Source: Pseudoduganella dura
GTDB taxonomy: Bacteria > Pseudomonadota > Gammaproteobacteria > Burkholderiales > Burkholderiaceae_D
Reading direction: 5' to 3'
Assembly (NCBI RefSeq): GCF_009727155.1
Contig: NZ_WNWM01000002.1
Span: 868,001 to 932,000, forward strand
DNA: 64,000 bases
Shown: piece by piece, positions 1 to 7,924 of the stretch
How positions within the stretch are numbered: the stretch's first letter is position 1
Layout of the letters: each line of letters opens with the position of its first letter
The notes under the pieces: model-generated
Told to the model about the DNA's origin: nothing
Database searches by the model: none
The model's input: only the letters and a program-made list of their open reading frames with translations
Made by a program: the position numbers and the translations under genes

Positions 1-146
1 CACGCATAGGCCACGCTGTCGAGGAATTTCAGGATCGTGCCGCCGTGCACGTTGCCCGAGAAATTGGCCATGTCGGGAGTCATCAGGACGGTCATCGTCA
101 GCTCGTGGGCCGACCAGTGCATTGCGCTTTCCATCGTGCTTTCCAT
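1..146 (-). CDS. acyl-CoA thioesterase, hotdog fold (N-terminal part only)
   Basis: The gene runs off the left edge; 48 N-terminal residues are visible. After a short leader they read '...ANFSGNVHGGTILKFLDS', the conserved start of the YciA/BACH-type acyl-CoA thioesterase hotdog domain, in which the Asn-x-His-Gly-Gly stretch lines the active site. Such enzymes hydrolyse acyl-CoA thioesters in the cytoplasm. ATG at 146 is the first in-frame start; an in-frame ATG at 134 is an alternative. It is divergent from the M16 peptidase pair. The family call rests on the visible motif only; chain-length preference cannot be judged. Confidence 0.75.
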   Translation of the reverse strand, partial: MESTMESAMHWSAHELTMTVLMTPDMANFSGNVHGGTILKFLDSVAYA

Positions 147-228
147 GTGATTGAGGGTCCTACCCATTCTAACGGCAATGCCGTATGCTTGCGAATCAAC
201 AATTTTTTCAATTTTGGAAAGGCATCCG

Positions 229-1569
229 ATGCAGGGGAAACCGAGGTGGAAACTCGCCGCTGCCGTCGCCGGCGCAGTCATTGCAGCGTCGCTGGCCGGT
301 GCGGCCCAGGCCGCGTTCACGGCCGATCAGGTGCAGTCGTTCACGCTTGCCAACGGCATGAAGTTCATCGTCCTGGAAAGCAGCACGATCCCGAACGCCA
401 ACATGTACACGTTCTGGAAGGTGGGCTCGCGCAACGAGGCGCCGGGCACCACCGGCCTATCGCACTTCTTCGAGCACATGATGTTCAACGGCTCGAAAAA
501 CTATGGGCCGAAGATGTTCGACCGCACGATGGAAGCGAACGGCGGCAGCAACAACGCCTACACGAACAGCGACGTGACGGTGTACCAGGACTGGTTCCCC
601 GCCTCGTCGCTGGAGACGATCTTCAAGCTTGAAAGCGACCGCATCGCGCACCTGACGATCGATCCGAAGATGGTCGAGAGCGAGCGCGGCGTGGTGCTGT
701 CCGAACGCAGCACGGGCCTGGAGAACTCCAACGTGCGCATGCTGATGGAAGACCTGAACAGCGTGGCCTATTCGGCCCACCCGTACTCTTGGCCCGTGAT
801 CGGCTTCGAATCGGACATCAAGGCATGGACGCAGCAGGACCTGGTCAACTACTTCCGCACGTACTACGCGCCGAACAACGCGGTGTCCGTGATCGTCGGC
901 GATGTCAAGGCCGGCCAAGTGAAGGCGCTGGCCACGAAGTACTTCGGCGCGATCCCGAAACGCGCCGCGCCCCCGGCCGTGAAGACCGTGGAGCCGGAAC
1001 AGAAAGGCGAGCGCCGGCTGTTCGTCGCCAAGGCTTCCGCGACGGCGGCGAACCTGATGGTGGCCTACAAGGTGCCGCGTGGCGACAGCCCGGATTACTA
1101 CGCGCTGAACGTGCTGCAAAGCGTGCTCACCGAAGGCAAGACGTCGCGCCTGTACAAGGCGCTGGTCGAGAAGCAGCTGGCGACATCGGTCGGCGCGGAT
1201 GCCACCGACGGCTTCGACCCGGGCCTGCTGTACGTGTTCGCGGTGGCCGCGAACGGCGTCGACGGCGCCAGGGTCGAGAAGGCGATGCTCGACGAGATCG
1301 ACAACGTGGTGAAGAACGGCATCAGCGCCGGCGAGTTGCAGGCCGTGAAGAACAAGAAGCTCGTCAACCTGTACCGGGCGCAGGAAACGATCAACGGCAA
1401 GGCCCAGCAGCTGGGCAATTACGAAACGTTTTTCGGCGACTGGCGCGAACTGTTCGACGCGCCGGCCGCGTATGAAAAGCTGACGCCGGCCGACATCCAG
1501 GCCGTGGCCGCCCGCTACCTGAAGAAATCGCAGCGCACGGTCGGCATGCTGGCCGCGAAGGAGGAATGA
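229..1569 (+). CDS. M16 family zinc metallopeptidase, catalytic member of a pair, exported
   Basis: 446 aa if started at the ATG at 229, which directly opens a Sec signal peptide (residues 1 to about 28, ending AAQA). An in-frame start at 151 would put 26 unlikely residues before it. The inverted zinc motif HFFEH sits at residues 79-83, and a downstream glutamate lies in 'MVESERGVVLSE', as in pitrilysin / processing-peptidase enzymes. The two-lobed M16 layout (peptidase lobe, then the inactive C-terminal lobe) fits the length. It is probably a periplasmic endopeptidase acting on peptides. The next gene overlaps its stop by four bases, so the two should be made together as a heterodimer. Confidence 0.9.
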   Translation: MQGKPRWKLAAAVAGAVIAASLAGAAQAAFTADQVQSFTLANGMKFIVLESSTIPNANMYTFWKVGSRNEAPGTTGLSHFFEHMMFNGSKNYGPKMFDRTMEANGGSNNAYTNSDVTVYQDWFPASSLETIFKLESDRIAHLTIDPKMVESERGVVLSERSTGLENSNVRMLMEDLNSVAYSAHPYSWPVIGFESDIKAWTQQDLVNYFRTYYAPNNAVSVIVGDVKAGQVKALATKYFGAIPKRAAPPAVKTVEPEQKGERRLFVAKASATAANLMVAYKVPRGDSPDYYALNVLQSVLTEGKTSRLYKALVEKQLATSVGADATDGFDPGLLYVFAVAANGVDGARVEKAMLDEIDNVVKNGISAGELQAVKNKKLVNLYRAQETINGKAQQLGNYETFFGDWRELFDAPAAYEKLTPADIQAVAARYLKKSQRTVGMLAAKEE

Positions 1570-2996
1570 TGAAGAAGCTGGTGTTTTCCACGACCCTGAG
1601 CACTGCCCTGCTCGGCGCCGCCGGCATTGCCGCCGCCGCGACGCAGCCTGCCGCGCCGTCTGCTGATTTCAAGCTGCCGCAATTCGAAACCACGAAGCTG
1701 CCCAACGGCCTGACCGTGATGCTGATGGAGCGCCATGAAGTGCCGCTGATCGCCGTGCGCGCCGTCGTCAGGGCCGGCGCCGTGAACGACGGCACGCAGG
1801 CGGGCCTGGCCAACCTGACCGGCGATGCGATCCTGCTGGGCAGCGAGAAGCACGACAAGGCCGCCATCGACGAGGCGTTCGACTTCCGCGGCGCGCAACT
1901 GGCCGGCGGCAGCGCCACCGAGCAGACCACCGTGCAGGCGAACTTCGCGAAGAACGACGCGGCCGCGCTGCTGCCGCTGTTCGCCGAGATCGTGCAGCAG
2001 CCGAGCTTCGAAGCGGCCGAGCTGAACAAGCTGAGGAACCGCAAGGTCAGCGGCCTGAAACAGGCCAAGGAAAGCCCGCGCCAGGTGGCCGGCACGTACT
2101 ATCGCAGCATGCTGTACGGCGATGCGCCGTATGCCAGCCCGGCCGGCGGCACGGTCGGCAGTCTGTCCGCGCTCAAGCGCGGCGACGTGCAGGGCTTCCA
2201 CGAACGCTATTTCAGGCCGGACAACGCGGCCGTGATCGTCGTCGGCGATTTCGATCCGGCGGCGATGCGCCGGCAGATCGAAAGCCTGTTCGGTCAGTGG
2301 AAGGCGGAAGGCCCGGCGCCGCAGCACGCCGACTACGGCAAGCCGCTGGCCGGCAAGCCGCGCGTGTGGCTCGTCGACAAGCCCGATGCGATCGAGACCA
2401 CGTTCATCATCGGCGGCCCCGGCATTGCCCGCAACGATGCCGGCTACGTGCCGCTGCAGGTGCTCAACACGGTGCTGGGCGGCCGCTTCACGTCGTGGCT
2501 GAACGACGAGCTGCGCGTCAATTCCGGCCTCACCTACGGCGCCAACAGCTCGTTTACACCGCTGGCGCAGTCGGGCACGTTCGCGATGTCGAGCTTCACC
2601 GCGTCGGCAAAGACCGAGGCGGCGCTCGACCTGGCATTGAAGACCTACAACCGGCTGTGGGACAAGGGGATCGACAAGGCCACGCTGGATTCGGCCAAGG
2701 CCTACGTCAAAGGCCAGTTCCCGCCCCGGTTCGAAACGGGCGAACAGCTGGCCAGCCTGCTGGGCGACATGTACGCGCTGGGCGTGGACCGCGCGCAGAT
2801 CGACAATTTCATGCGCGACGTGGATGGCCTGACCCCGGCCAAGGCGAAGGCGATGATCGACCAGTACTTCCCGCGCACCAACCTGCAGATGGTGCTGGTC
2901 GGCAAGGCGGACGACATCCGGAAGGTGGCCGCCAAGTATGGCGAAGTGACGGAGCTCGACATCAGCGCCGACGGGTTCAAGCCGGCGAGGAAGTGA
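1566..2996 (+). CDS. M16 family peptidase-like protein, non-catalytic partner
   Basis: 476 aa with a signal peptide (about residues 1-25). The fold is M16, but the place where HxxEH should be reads 'GLANLTGDAILLG', so the zinc ligands are absent. In the known two-subunit bacterial M16 enzymes one subunit carries zinc and the other supplies substrate-binding residues such as an R-Y pair near the C-terminus. The start ATG at 1566 overlaps the stop of the catalytic subunit (ATGA) and is preceded by AAGGAGG, so translational coupling is likely. Inferred function: regulatory or substrate-binding half of a periplasmic M16 heterodimer. Confidence 0.88.
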   Translation: MMKKLVFSTTLSTALLGAAGIAAAATQPAAPSADFKLPQFETTKLPNGLTVMLMERHEVPLIAVRAVVRAGAVNDGTQAGLANLTGDAILLGSEKHDKAAIDEAFDFRGAQLAGGSATEQTTVQANFAKNDAAALLPLFAEIVQQPSFEAAELNKLRNRKVSGLKQAKESPRQVAGTYYRSMLYGDAPYASPAGGTVGSLSALKRGDVQGFHERYFRPDNAAVIVVGDFDPAAMRRQIESLFGQWKAEGPAPQHADYGKPLAGKPRVWLVDKPDAIETTFIIGGPGIARNDAGYVPLQVLNTVLGGRFTSWLNDELRVNSGLTYGANSSFTPLAQSGTFAMSSFTASAKTEAALDLALKTYNRLWDKGIDKATLDSAKAYVKGQFPPRFETGEQLASLLGDMYALGVDRAQIDNFMRDVDGLTPAKAKAMIDQYFPRTNLQMVLVGKADDIRKVAAKYGEVTELDISADGFKPARK

Positions 2997-3027
2997 ACAA
3001 GTGAGGTGAACGGGCAAATCGTCCCGC

Positions 3028-3095
3028 GCTGGTACCAGGCGCCATTTTCTGGAAGACCCATCCGGAAAATGGTGTCTGGCACCGGTTTTCGGCGA
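3028..3095. repeat. imperfect inverted repeat downstream of the M16 pair
   Basis: Two arms related by inversion lie just after the M16 stop: '...GGCGCCATTTTCTGG' and 'CCGGAAAATGGTGTC...', with GGTACCAGGC and GTCTGGCACC flanking. The hairpin could end transcription of the peptidase genes or be a REP-like dispersed element. No T-tract follows, so an intrinsic terminator is not certain. Confidence 0.4.
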
Positions 3096-3118
3096 CGGCG
3101 GTTTCGGCGGCCGGCCGC

Positions 3119-3478
3119 CTACAAGCCCTGCGCCTCGATATCGGCCAGCGTCTCGCGCCCCTTGTCGGTGACTGCGAAGCCGGTGTCGGTGGTGGCGATG
3201 TGCGACTTCTTGCCGAGGAAGGCGATCACTTCGTCATCGAGCTTCGCGGCGGGGTCGGCGGCCAGCGCGCGCAGGCCCAGGATGCAGCGGCGCAGGAACA
3301 GCCTTTCCTTGCCCTTTTCGGTCAACGACAGGTGGCCGTTGCGCGCGAACGACAACATCTTCAGGCCGGACAGGCGCTTCGTGTTGCGGGCCACGCAGGC
3401 AGATGGCCTGCCCTGGATGCCGCGGCGCACTTCGTCCAGCGCATTGTATTCGTCGGTGGTGAGTTTTTCGTCTTTCAT
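3119..3478 (-). CDS. hypothetical protein, possible winged-helix fold
   Basis: 119 aa from the ATG at 3478 (GGAACAGGTA upstream); the reading frame extends to 3604 but that part overlaps a 40-aa gene and lacks coding character. No signal peptide or membrane segment. The charged, helical sequence with 'LSLTEKGKERL' and 'FAVTDKGRETL' has two copies of a T-(E/D)-KG-(K/R)-E pattern that is common in winged-helix regulators (the wing after the recognition helix). This suggests two small wHTH-like halves. I do not recognise the family, and no DNA target can be proposed. Confidence 0.55.
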   Translation of the reverse strand: MKDEKLTTDEYNALDEVRRGIQGRPSACVARNTKRLSGLKMLSFARNGHLSLTEKGKERLFLRRCILGLRALAADPAAKLDDEVIAFLGKKSHIATTDTGFAVTDKGRETLADIEAQGL

Positions 3479-3557
3479 TACCTGTTCCATGATGGCGATT
3501 GCGGCCGTCATGGTACGCGGCCCGAACGGCCCCGGCAAGCACGCTCGGTAGAAAGCC

Positions 3558-3680
3558 TTACCTGAAAGCCTTGAAAGCCAGCAGGAAAACGCCGAGTCCG
3601 GCAACGACGCCGGCCACCAGCATGCGCAGCGGGCCGGTACGGCGGCCGAGGTAAATCTTGTTGTGTAAGGAATTGCCCAT
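3558..3680 (-). CDS. 40-aa single-pass membrane protein
   Basis: Very short gene: Met at 3680, stop TAA at 3558-3560. GGAGAC lies six bases before the ATG. Residues 1-18 are polar and basic ('NKIYLGRRTG'); residues about 19-37 form one hydrophobic segment rich in Gly, Ala and Val ('MLVAGVVAGLGVFLLAF'). The positive residues before the helix suggest N-terminus in the cytoplasm. A TATAAT box lies about 35 bases before the start. Function unknown; it may be a small modulator of a membrane complex or an envelope stress peptide. Confidence 0.55.
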   Translation of the reverse strand: MGNSLHNKIYLGRRTGPLRMLVAGVVAGLGVFLLAFKAFR

Positions 3681-3715
3681 GATTGTCTCCAGATAAATCG
3701 TCTATTACTGACTCA

Positions 3716-3721
3716 ATTATA
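3716..3721 (-). promoter_or_regulatory. -10 box TATAAT upstream of the 40-aa gene
   Basis: A perfect TATAAT on the minus strand, a rarity in this GC-rich sequence, lies about 35 bases before the ATG of the 40-aa gene and would start transcription near 3708. No good -35 hexamer stands 16-18 bases upstream, so another sigma factor or an activator may be involved. Confidence 0.4.
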
Positions 3722-3871
3722 GGAACACTTTGGTGACGCGACTGTGACAGCCACCACAAATAACCACAACCTGTATGCGCAGTGCAACACTCGTGGCCTT
3801 CCCGTCAATATGGCGCCGCAACGTTGCCGCTCTTGCTAGCATGGGTCATCGTTCACTAACAGGAGATGGCA

Positions 3872-4045
3872 ATGACCGAAGCTCACAAGCAGGACAATTC
3901 CGCGGACGACTCTGAAAAAGGCGGCCACATGATCAACGAACCGGACATCGGCAGCGGCGAAAAATCGCCGGGCGAGAAGGAAACCGAGGAGCAGATCCGC
4001 CAGATTCCGCAGCGCACGCCCGAGCCACCGAAGGACGGCAAGTAA
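3872..4045 (+). CDS. 57-aa acidic, probably disordered protein
   Basis: Short gene opened by ATG at 3872 after AGGAGA (five-base spacing) and closed by TAA at 4043. The product is almost devoid of hydrophobic residues: Glu, Asp, Lys, Gly and Pro dominate ('GEKSPGEKETEEQIRQ'). It has no signal peptide, membrane segment or cysteine, so it should be cytoplasmic and intrinsically disordered. A tandem 11-base repeat starts at its stop codon. The good ribosome site and sensible composition make it likely to be expressed. Function unknown. Confidence 0.55.
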   Translation: MTEAHKQDNSADDSEKGGHMINEPDIGSGEKSPGEKETEEQIRQIPQRTPEPPKDGK

Positions 4046-4098
4046 GCAATAAATAAGCAACAACCAAGCAACAACCAAGCCACAACGAAGCAACAACC
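4044..4098. repeat. five tandem 11-base units (AAGCAACAACC)
   Basis: Starting in the stop codon of the 57-aa gene are five head-to-tail units: AAGCAATAAAT, AAGCAACAACC twice, AAGCCACAACG, AAGCAACAACC. A GC-poor repeat like this stands out here. It looks like replication slippage in a transcript tail; no protein is encoded by it in the sense direction after the stop. Confidence 0.8.
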
Positions 4099-4126
4099 AG
4101 GCGGCGGCGGCCGGCGGTGGCGCCGG

Positions 4127-4354
4127 TCAGTCCATCCTGATCGGCGGCGCCGGCGCGGTCGGCTCCTCCACCGGCGGCACTTCGTTCGGCGGTTTCTCGG
4201 TAGGCGGCTGCTGCACGGGCGGGTCCTGTTCCGGCGGTGCCTGTTCGGGCTCCGGCGTGATGTGGGCCGACAACGGCACGTCCCTCACCGCGGCCTGCTC
4301 CACGGCCGCCTGCACCACGGCGACATCCTGCACGCGTTCCATGTCTCCAGTCAT
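4127..4354 (-). CDS. 75-aa proline/glutamate-rich small protein
   Basis: ATG at 4354 is preceded by CAGGAG at proper spacing. Residues 1-30 are mixed ('ERVQDVAVVQAAVEQAAV'); residues about 33-72 are a run of PPxE / PPxQ units ('PPEQDPPVQQPPTEKPPNE'), an extended polyproline-like tail ending in RMD. No signal peptide. It converges on the 57-aa acidic gene across the 11-base repeat. Proline-rich tails of this type often serve as spacers or binding stretches; no specific function can be given. Confidence 0.5.
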   Translation of the reverse strand: MTGDMERVQDVAVVQAAVEQAAVRDVPLSAHITPEPEQAPPEQDPPVQQPPTEKPPNEVPPVEEPTAPAPPIRMD

Positions 4355-4586
4355 GACAATGCTCCTGAGTAAATATTGCTAAAAAGCTTATCACTACCGG
4401 CGAAGGCATGGCGCCCGGAACGTAGCCTGCCGACATCCGGCGCCTTGCAGGAACACCCGCCGACGGGCCGTATATCTTCCGACACCTGCCGGATGGCAGG
4501 TTCAGCCGGGCACGTAAAACGCTAAACTGCGCTTGGACTGCGCTTGAACTGATCACCTGCCAACGCCCTGACATGGGAGCACATCG

Positions 4587-5195
4587 ATGACCACACGAGG
4601 ATTCACCGGCCGCCGCCCCGGCGCCGACGCTGCACTGCGGCTGCCGCCCGGCCAGCACGAGACCGACGATTTCCCGGTGCTGTCGCTCGGCCCGGCGCCT
4701 GTCATCGACATGGCGAACTGGCGTTTCACGCTGCGCCATGGCGCACGGCCGCTGGCCAGCTGGAACTGGGAGCAATTCCTGGCACTGCCGCGCAGCACAT
4801 GGCGCGGCGACATCCACTGCGTGACCACCTGGAGCAAGTTCGACACGGTGTGGGAAGGCGTCATGTTCGACGACCTGCTCGCCGCGGCAGGCATCGCCGC
4901 CCCCACCGGCTTCCTGCTGGCCCAGTCGCATGACGAATACGACACCAACATTCCCGTCGCCGACCTGACCGGCGGCCAGGCGATGGTTGCCACGCATTTC
5001 GGCGGCGCACCGCTGGCGCCCGAGCATGGCGGCCCGGCGCGGCTGCTGGTGCCGCACCTGTATTTCTGGAAGAGCGCGAAGTGGCTCAGGGGCCTGAAGT
5101 TCACCGAACGCGACGAAGCGGGTTTCTGGGAACTGCGCGGCTATCACATGCGCGGCGATCCATGGCGCGAGCAGCGCTACACGGATGATGACTGA
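4587..5195 (+). CDS. sulfite-oxidase-family molybdopterin-dependent oxidoreductase (cytoplasmic)
   Basis: 202 aa, no signal peptide. The core matches the molybdopterin-binding domain of the SUOX/MsrP family: 'DIHCVTTWSKFDTVWEGV' holds the cysteine expected to ligate molybdenum (about residue 78), and 'WKSAKWLRGLKF' is the conserved Lys/Trp stretch near the cofactor. It is shorter than sulfite oxidases and lacks their dimerisation domain. The stop overlaps the start region of a ferredoxin-reductase-type flavoprotein, so the pair probably forms a two-component reductase or oxidase with NAD(P)H as the electron source. The substrate is unknown. Confidence 0.85.
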   Translation: MTTRGFTGRRPGADAALRLPPGQHETDDFPVLSLGPAPVIDMANWRFTLRHGARPLASWNWEQFLALPRSTWRGDIHCVTTWSKFDTVWEGVMFDDLLAAAGIAAPTGFLLAQSHDEYDTNIPVADLTGGQAMVATHFGGAPLAPEHGGPARLLVPHLYFWKSAKWLRGLKFTERDEAGFWELRGYHMRGDPWREQRYTDDD

Positions 5196-5940
5196 GCCGG
5201 CAATGAACGATGCCGGCGCCGCCGGGTGGCGGCAGGCCGTCATCACCCGGATCGAACAGCGCACGGCGCGGATGCGCAGCTACTTTCTCCAGGCGCCGCT
5301 GGCGCGCCACGTGGCCGGCCAGCACCTCGACGTGCGGCTGACCGCGCCGGACGGCTACCAGGCCCGCCGCAGCTACTCGATCGCCTCCGCCCCCGGCGTG
5401 GCGGAGATCGAACTGGCCATCGAGTGGCTGGACGACGGCGAAGTATCCGGCTTTTTCCACGACGTTGCGCAACCGGGCGACACGATCGAGGTGCGCGGCC
5501 CGCTCGGCGGCCATTTCGTCTGGCACGCGGCGCAGCCCGGCGCCGTGCTGCTCGTGGCCGGCGGCTCCGGCGTGGTGCCGCTGGTGTCGATCGCGCGCGA
5601 CTGGGCCCGGGCGGGCACGCCGGATTCGATGCAGCTGCTCCACTCCGCCCGCACCTGGGAAAGCCTGGCGTACCGCCACGAACTGCAGGTCGTCGCCGCG
5701 ACCCGCCCCGGCTTCGACTACATCGCCACCGTCACCCGCGGCACGGCCGAACCCGGGGCGGCCCGCTACGGCCGCCGCATCGACGGCGCCATGCTGGAAG
5801 AAGTGCTGGCCCGGGGGCCCGCCCTGCCGGACGTGTGCTACGTGTGCGGCGCCAACGGCTTCGTGGATACGGCGGCGCAGCTGCTGGTCGCGGCCGGCAT
5901 CGCGCCGCGCGCGATCCGCACCGAGCGGTACGGCGGATAG
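5185..5940 (+). CDS. FAD/NAD(P)-binding ferredoxin-reductase-type protein
   Basis: 251 aa from ATG 5185, inside the end of the molybdoenzyme gene; ATG 5203 would remove six residues. The FAD motif 'RRSYSIASAP' lies near residue 70 and the NAD(P)-binding Gly motif 'VAGGSGVVPLVS' near residue 130. The C-terminal 'CYVCGANGFVDTAAQLL' is typical of FNR-family reductases. No 2Fe-2S plant-type ferredoxin domain follows, so electrons must leave from FAD directly. Overlap with the molybdopterin gene argues that this protein is its dedicated electron donor or acceptor. Confidence 0.87.
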   Translation: MMTEPAMNDAGAAGWRQAVITRIEQRTARMRSYFLQAPLARHVAGQHLDVRLTAPDGYQARRSYSIASAPGVAEIELAIEWLDDGEVSGFFHDVAQPGDTIEVRGPLGGHFVWHAAQPGAVLLVAGGSGVVPLVSIARDWARAGTPDSMQLLHSARTWESLAYRHELQVVAATRPGFDYIATVTRGTAEPGAARYGRRIDGAMLEEVLARGPALPDVCYVCGANGFVDTAAQLLVAAGIAPRAIRTERYGG

Positions 5941-5956
5941 CCCTGCAAGGCCGGAT

Positions 5957-7924
5957 TCAGCCCCGGTCCGCCACCGCCACCCCTTCCCGGTGGCCGGCAA
6001 GGATCGCCAGGATCTGCTCCACGCTGACCGGCTTGACCAGGTGTTCCTCGAAGCCGGCCTCGAAGGCCAGGTCGCGGTCCTTCTGCTGCCCCCAGCCGGT
6101 GACGGCGATCATCACCGTGCGCCCCAGCGCCGGAATCGTGCGCAGCGCGCGTGCCAGGTCGTAGCCGTTGAGCCCGGGCAGGCCGATGTCGAGGAACGCG
6201 AAATCGGGCACGAACGCCCCGGCGTCGGCCAGCGCCTGCGGCCCGTCGTGGCAGACGTGCACGGTGTGGCCCATCGTGCGCAGCAGGCCGGCGATCGCAT
6301 TGACGAAGTCCTCGTTGTCGTCCACCAGCAGGATGCGGAAGCGCGTATCGCCGCCGTGCCCCAGCGACGGGCGCGCCACCGGCTCGGGCACTTCCGCCAG
6401 CACCGGCAGCGTGACGATGAACGTGCTGCCGGCGCCGGCCCCGCCGCTGGCCGCTTCCAGCGTGCCGTCGTGCAGCTCGACCAGCTTGCGCGCCAGCGAC
6501 AACCCCACGCCCAGCCCCTGGTTGGTGCGCTCCAGCGACGCATCGGCCTGCACGAACATTTCGAAGATCTCGCCCAGCATCCCGGGCGCGATGCCGATGC
6601 CGTTGTCGGCCACCCGGATATGCAGCCGCCCGCCGTCATCCTCGTCCCCGCCCACGTCCGCCGACAGGGCGATGCGCCCGCCACGCGGCGTGTACCGGGC
6701 GGCATTGTTCAGCAGGTTCGACAGCACCTGCGCGAGCCGGGTCGTATCGCCCAGCACGTGGACCGGCCGGGCCGGCAGGTCCACCGCCAGTTCGTGGCCC
6801 TGCGCGTCGATGAAGGGGCGGGCGATTTCCAGCGCGTTGGCGACCACCGCGTGCAGCTCCAGGCTTTCGCGCCGGATCGTCAGCTTGCCCGTGTTGATCC
6901 GCGAAACGTCCAGCAGGTCGTCGACCAGGCGCACCATCTGCTTGAGCTGGCGTTCCATCACGCCGCGCGCGCGCAGGCTGGCGGCCGGGTCGCCGCCGTT
7001 GAGCCGCATGATATCCAGCCCGGTACGCAGCGGCGCCAGCGGGTTGCGCAGTTCGTGGGCCAGCGTGGCCAGGAATTCGTCCTTGCGGCGGTCCGCCAGC
7101 AGCAACGCGCGCTCCGCGCCCTGGCGCACCGCCATTTCGCGTTCCAGTGTCAGGTTCGCTTCCTGCAGCGCGTTGGCGCGCTGGCCGATCTCGGCGAGCA
7201 TGTCGTTGAACGCGTCGACCAGCGTGCCGATTTCACCACTGTGAACAGCGCTGCCGCCGCCCTGCCCGCCCTTGCCATGGGAGCCATCCGCGTCATGCTC
7301 GACGCGCAGCGAGAAATCGCGCCGCTGCATGACGGCGCGGGCCACTTCCGTCACCGCCCGCAGCGGCCGCGTGATCGCCTGCTGCAGGCGGCTTGCCACC
7401 AGCGCCGCCAGCAGCAGGCTGGCCAGCGTCACCACGCCGAGGATCATCGCGTAGCTGGCCAGCCGGTCCAGCAGGCGGTAGCGCGCGCTCAGGTACACGG
7501 TGCCGACCCGTTCGCCGTTCTCGAGGATCGGGTGATAGACGACCATCCTGCCGCCCTCGATCGCATGGCCGGGCCGGCCGGGCCGCTCGGGCAACGGCGG
7601 CAGGTTGGCGCCGGATTGCGCATACGCGGCGAAGATGGCGCCGTCGGCGCCGTAGATGGCGCCCTGCTGGATCTGCGGCCGCACGCGCAGCAGCTCCAGG
7701 TTCTGGCGCGCCACGGCGGGATCGTTGAAGCCCACCGCCGGTGCCGACACGGTGGCCACGATCTCGGCCTGGGTGGTCAGGTCGTCCACCCAGTTCTTCT
7801 GGAAGGTCGACAGGTCGTAGATCAGCATGCTGACGGACATCGTCACCAGCGCGGCGAACGTGGTCGCCAGCGCCATCGCCACCAGCTTCGCTCGCACGGT
7901 ATCGGGCCGCAGGCGGGACAGCAC
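5957..7924 (-). CDS. membrane hybrid sensor histidine kinase, CHASE8-like sensor + HAMP + HisKA/HATPase + receiver
   Basis: 655 aa. GTG start at 7924 abuts the TGA of the YfiR gene (TGAGTG). TM1 spans about residues 12-36. A periplasmic segment ('ATVSAPAVGFNDPAVARQNLELLR') resembles the CHASE8 domain of YfiN-type proteins. TM2 lies near residue 155, then HAMP, a coiled linker, HisKA with the phospho-acceptor in 'ATLAHELRNPLAPLR' (about 285), and HATPase with 'GIGIAPGMLGEIFEMF' and 'GLGVGLSLARKL'. A C-terminal receiver has 'LLVDDNED' and phospho-Asp in 'FAFLDIGLPGLNG'. With YfiR and a TonB receptor upstream it probably senses an envelope or ligand state. Confidence 0.92.
   Translation of the reverse strand: MLSRLRPDTVRAKLVAMALATTFAALVTMSVSMLIYDLSTFQKNWVDDLTTQAEIVATVSAPAVGFNDPAVARQNLELLRVRPQIQQGAIYGADGAIFAAYAQSGANLPPLPERPGRPGHAIEGGRMVVYHPILENGERVGTVYLSARYRLLDRLASYAMILGVVTLASLLLAALVASRLQQAITRPLRAVTEVARAVMQRRDFSLRVEHDADGSHGKGGQGGGSAVHSGEIGTLVDAFNDMLAEIGQRANALQEANLTLEREMAVRQGAERALLLADRRKDEFLATLAHELRNPLAPLRTGLDIMRLNGGDPAASLRARGVMERQLKQMVRLVDDLLDVSRINTGKLTIRRESLELHAVVANALEIARPFIDAQGHELAVDLPARPVHVLGDTTRLAQVLSNLLNNAARYTPRGGRIALSADVGGDEDDGGRLHIRVADNGIGIAPGMLGEIFEMFVQADASLERTNQGLGVGLSLARKLVELHDGTLEAASGGAGAGSTFIVTLPVLAEVPEPVARPSLGHGGDTRFRILLVDDNEDFVNAIAGLLRTMGHTVHVCHDGPQALADAGAFVPDFAFLDIGLPGLNGYDLARALRTIPALGRTVMIAVTGWGQQKDRDLAFEAGFEEHLVKPVSVEQILAILAGHREGVAVADRG

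Noticed and set aside
4044..4098. Tandem repeats as a possible CRISPR array
   Set aside because: Units of 11 bases follow each other directly without spacers, and no cas gene is in the window; the same applies to the two 12-base arrays.
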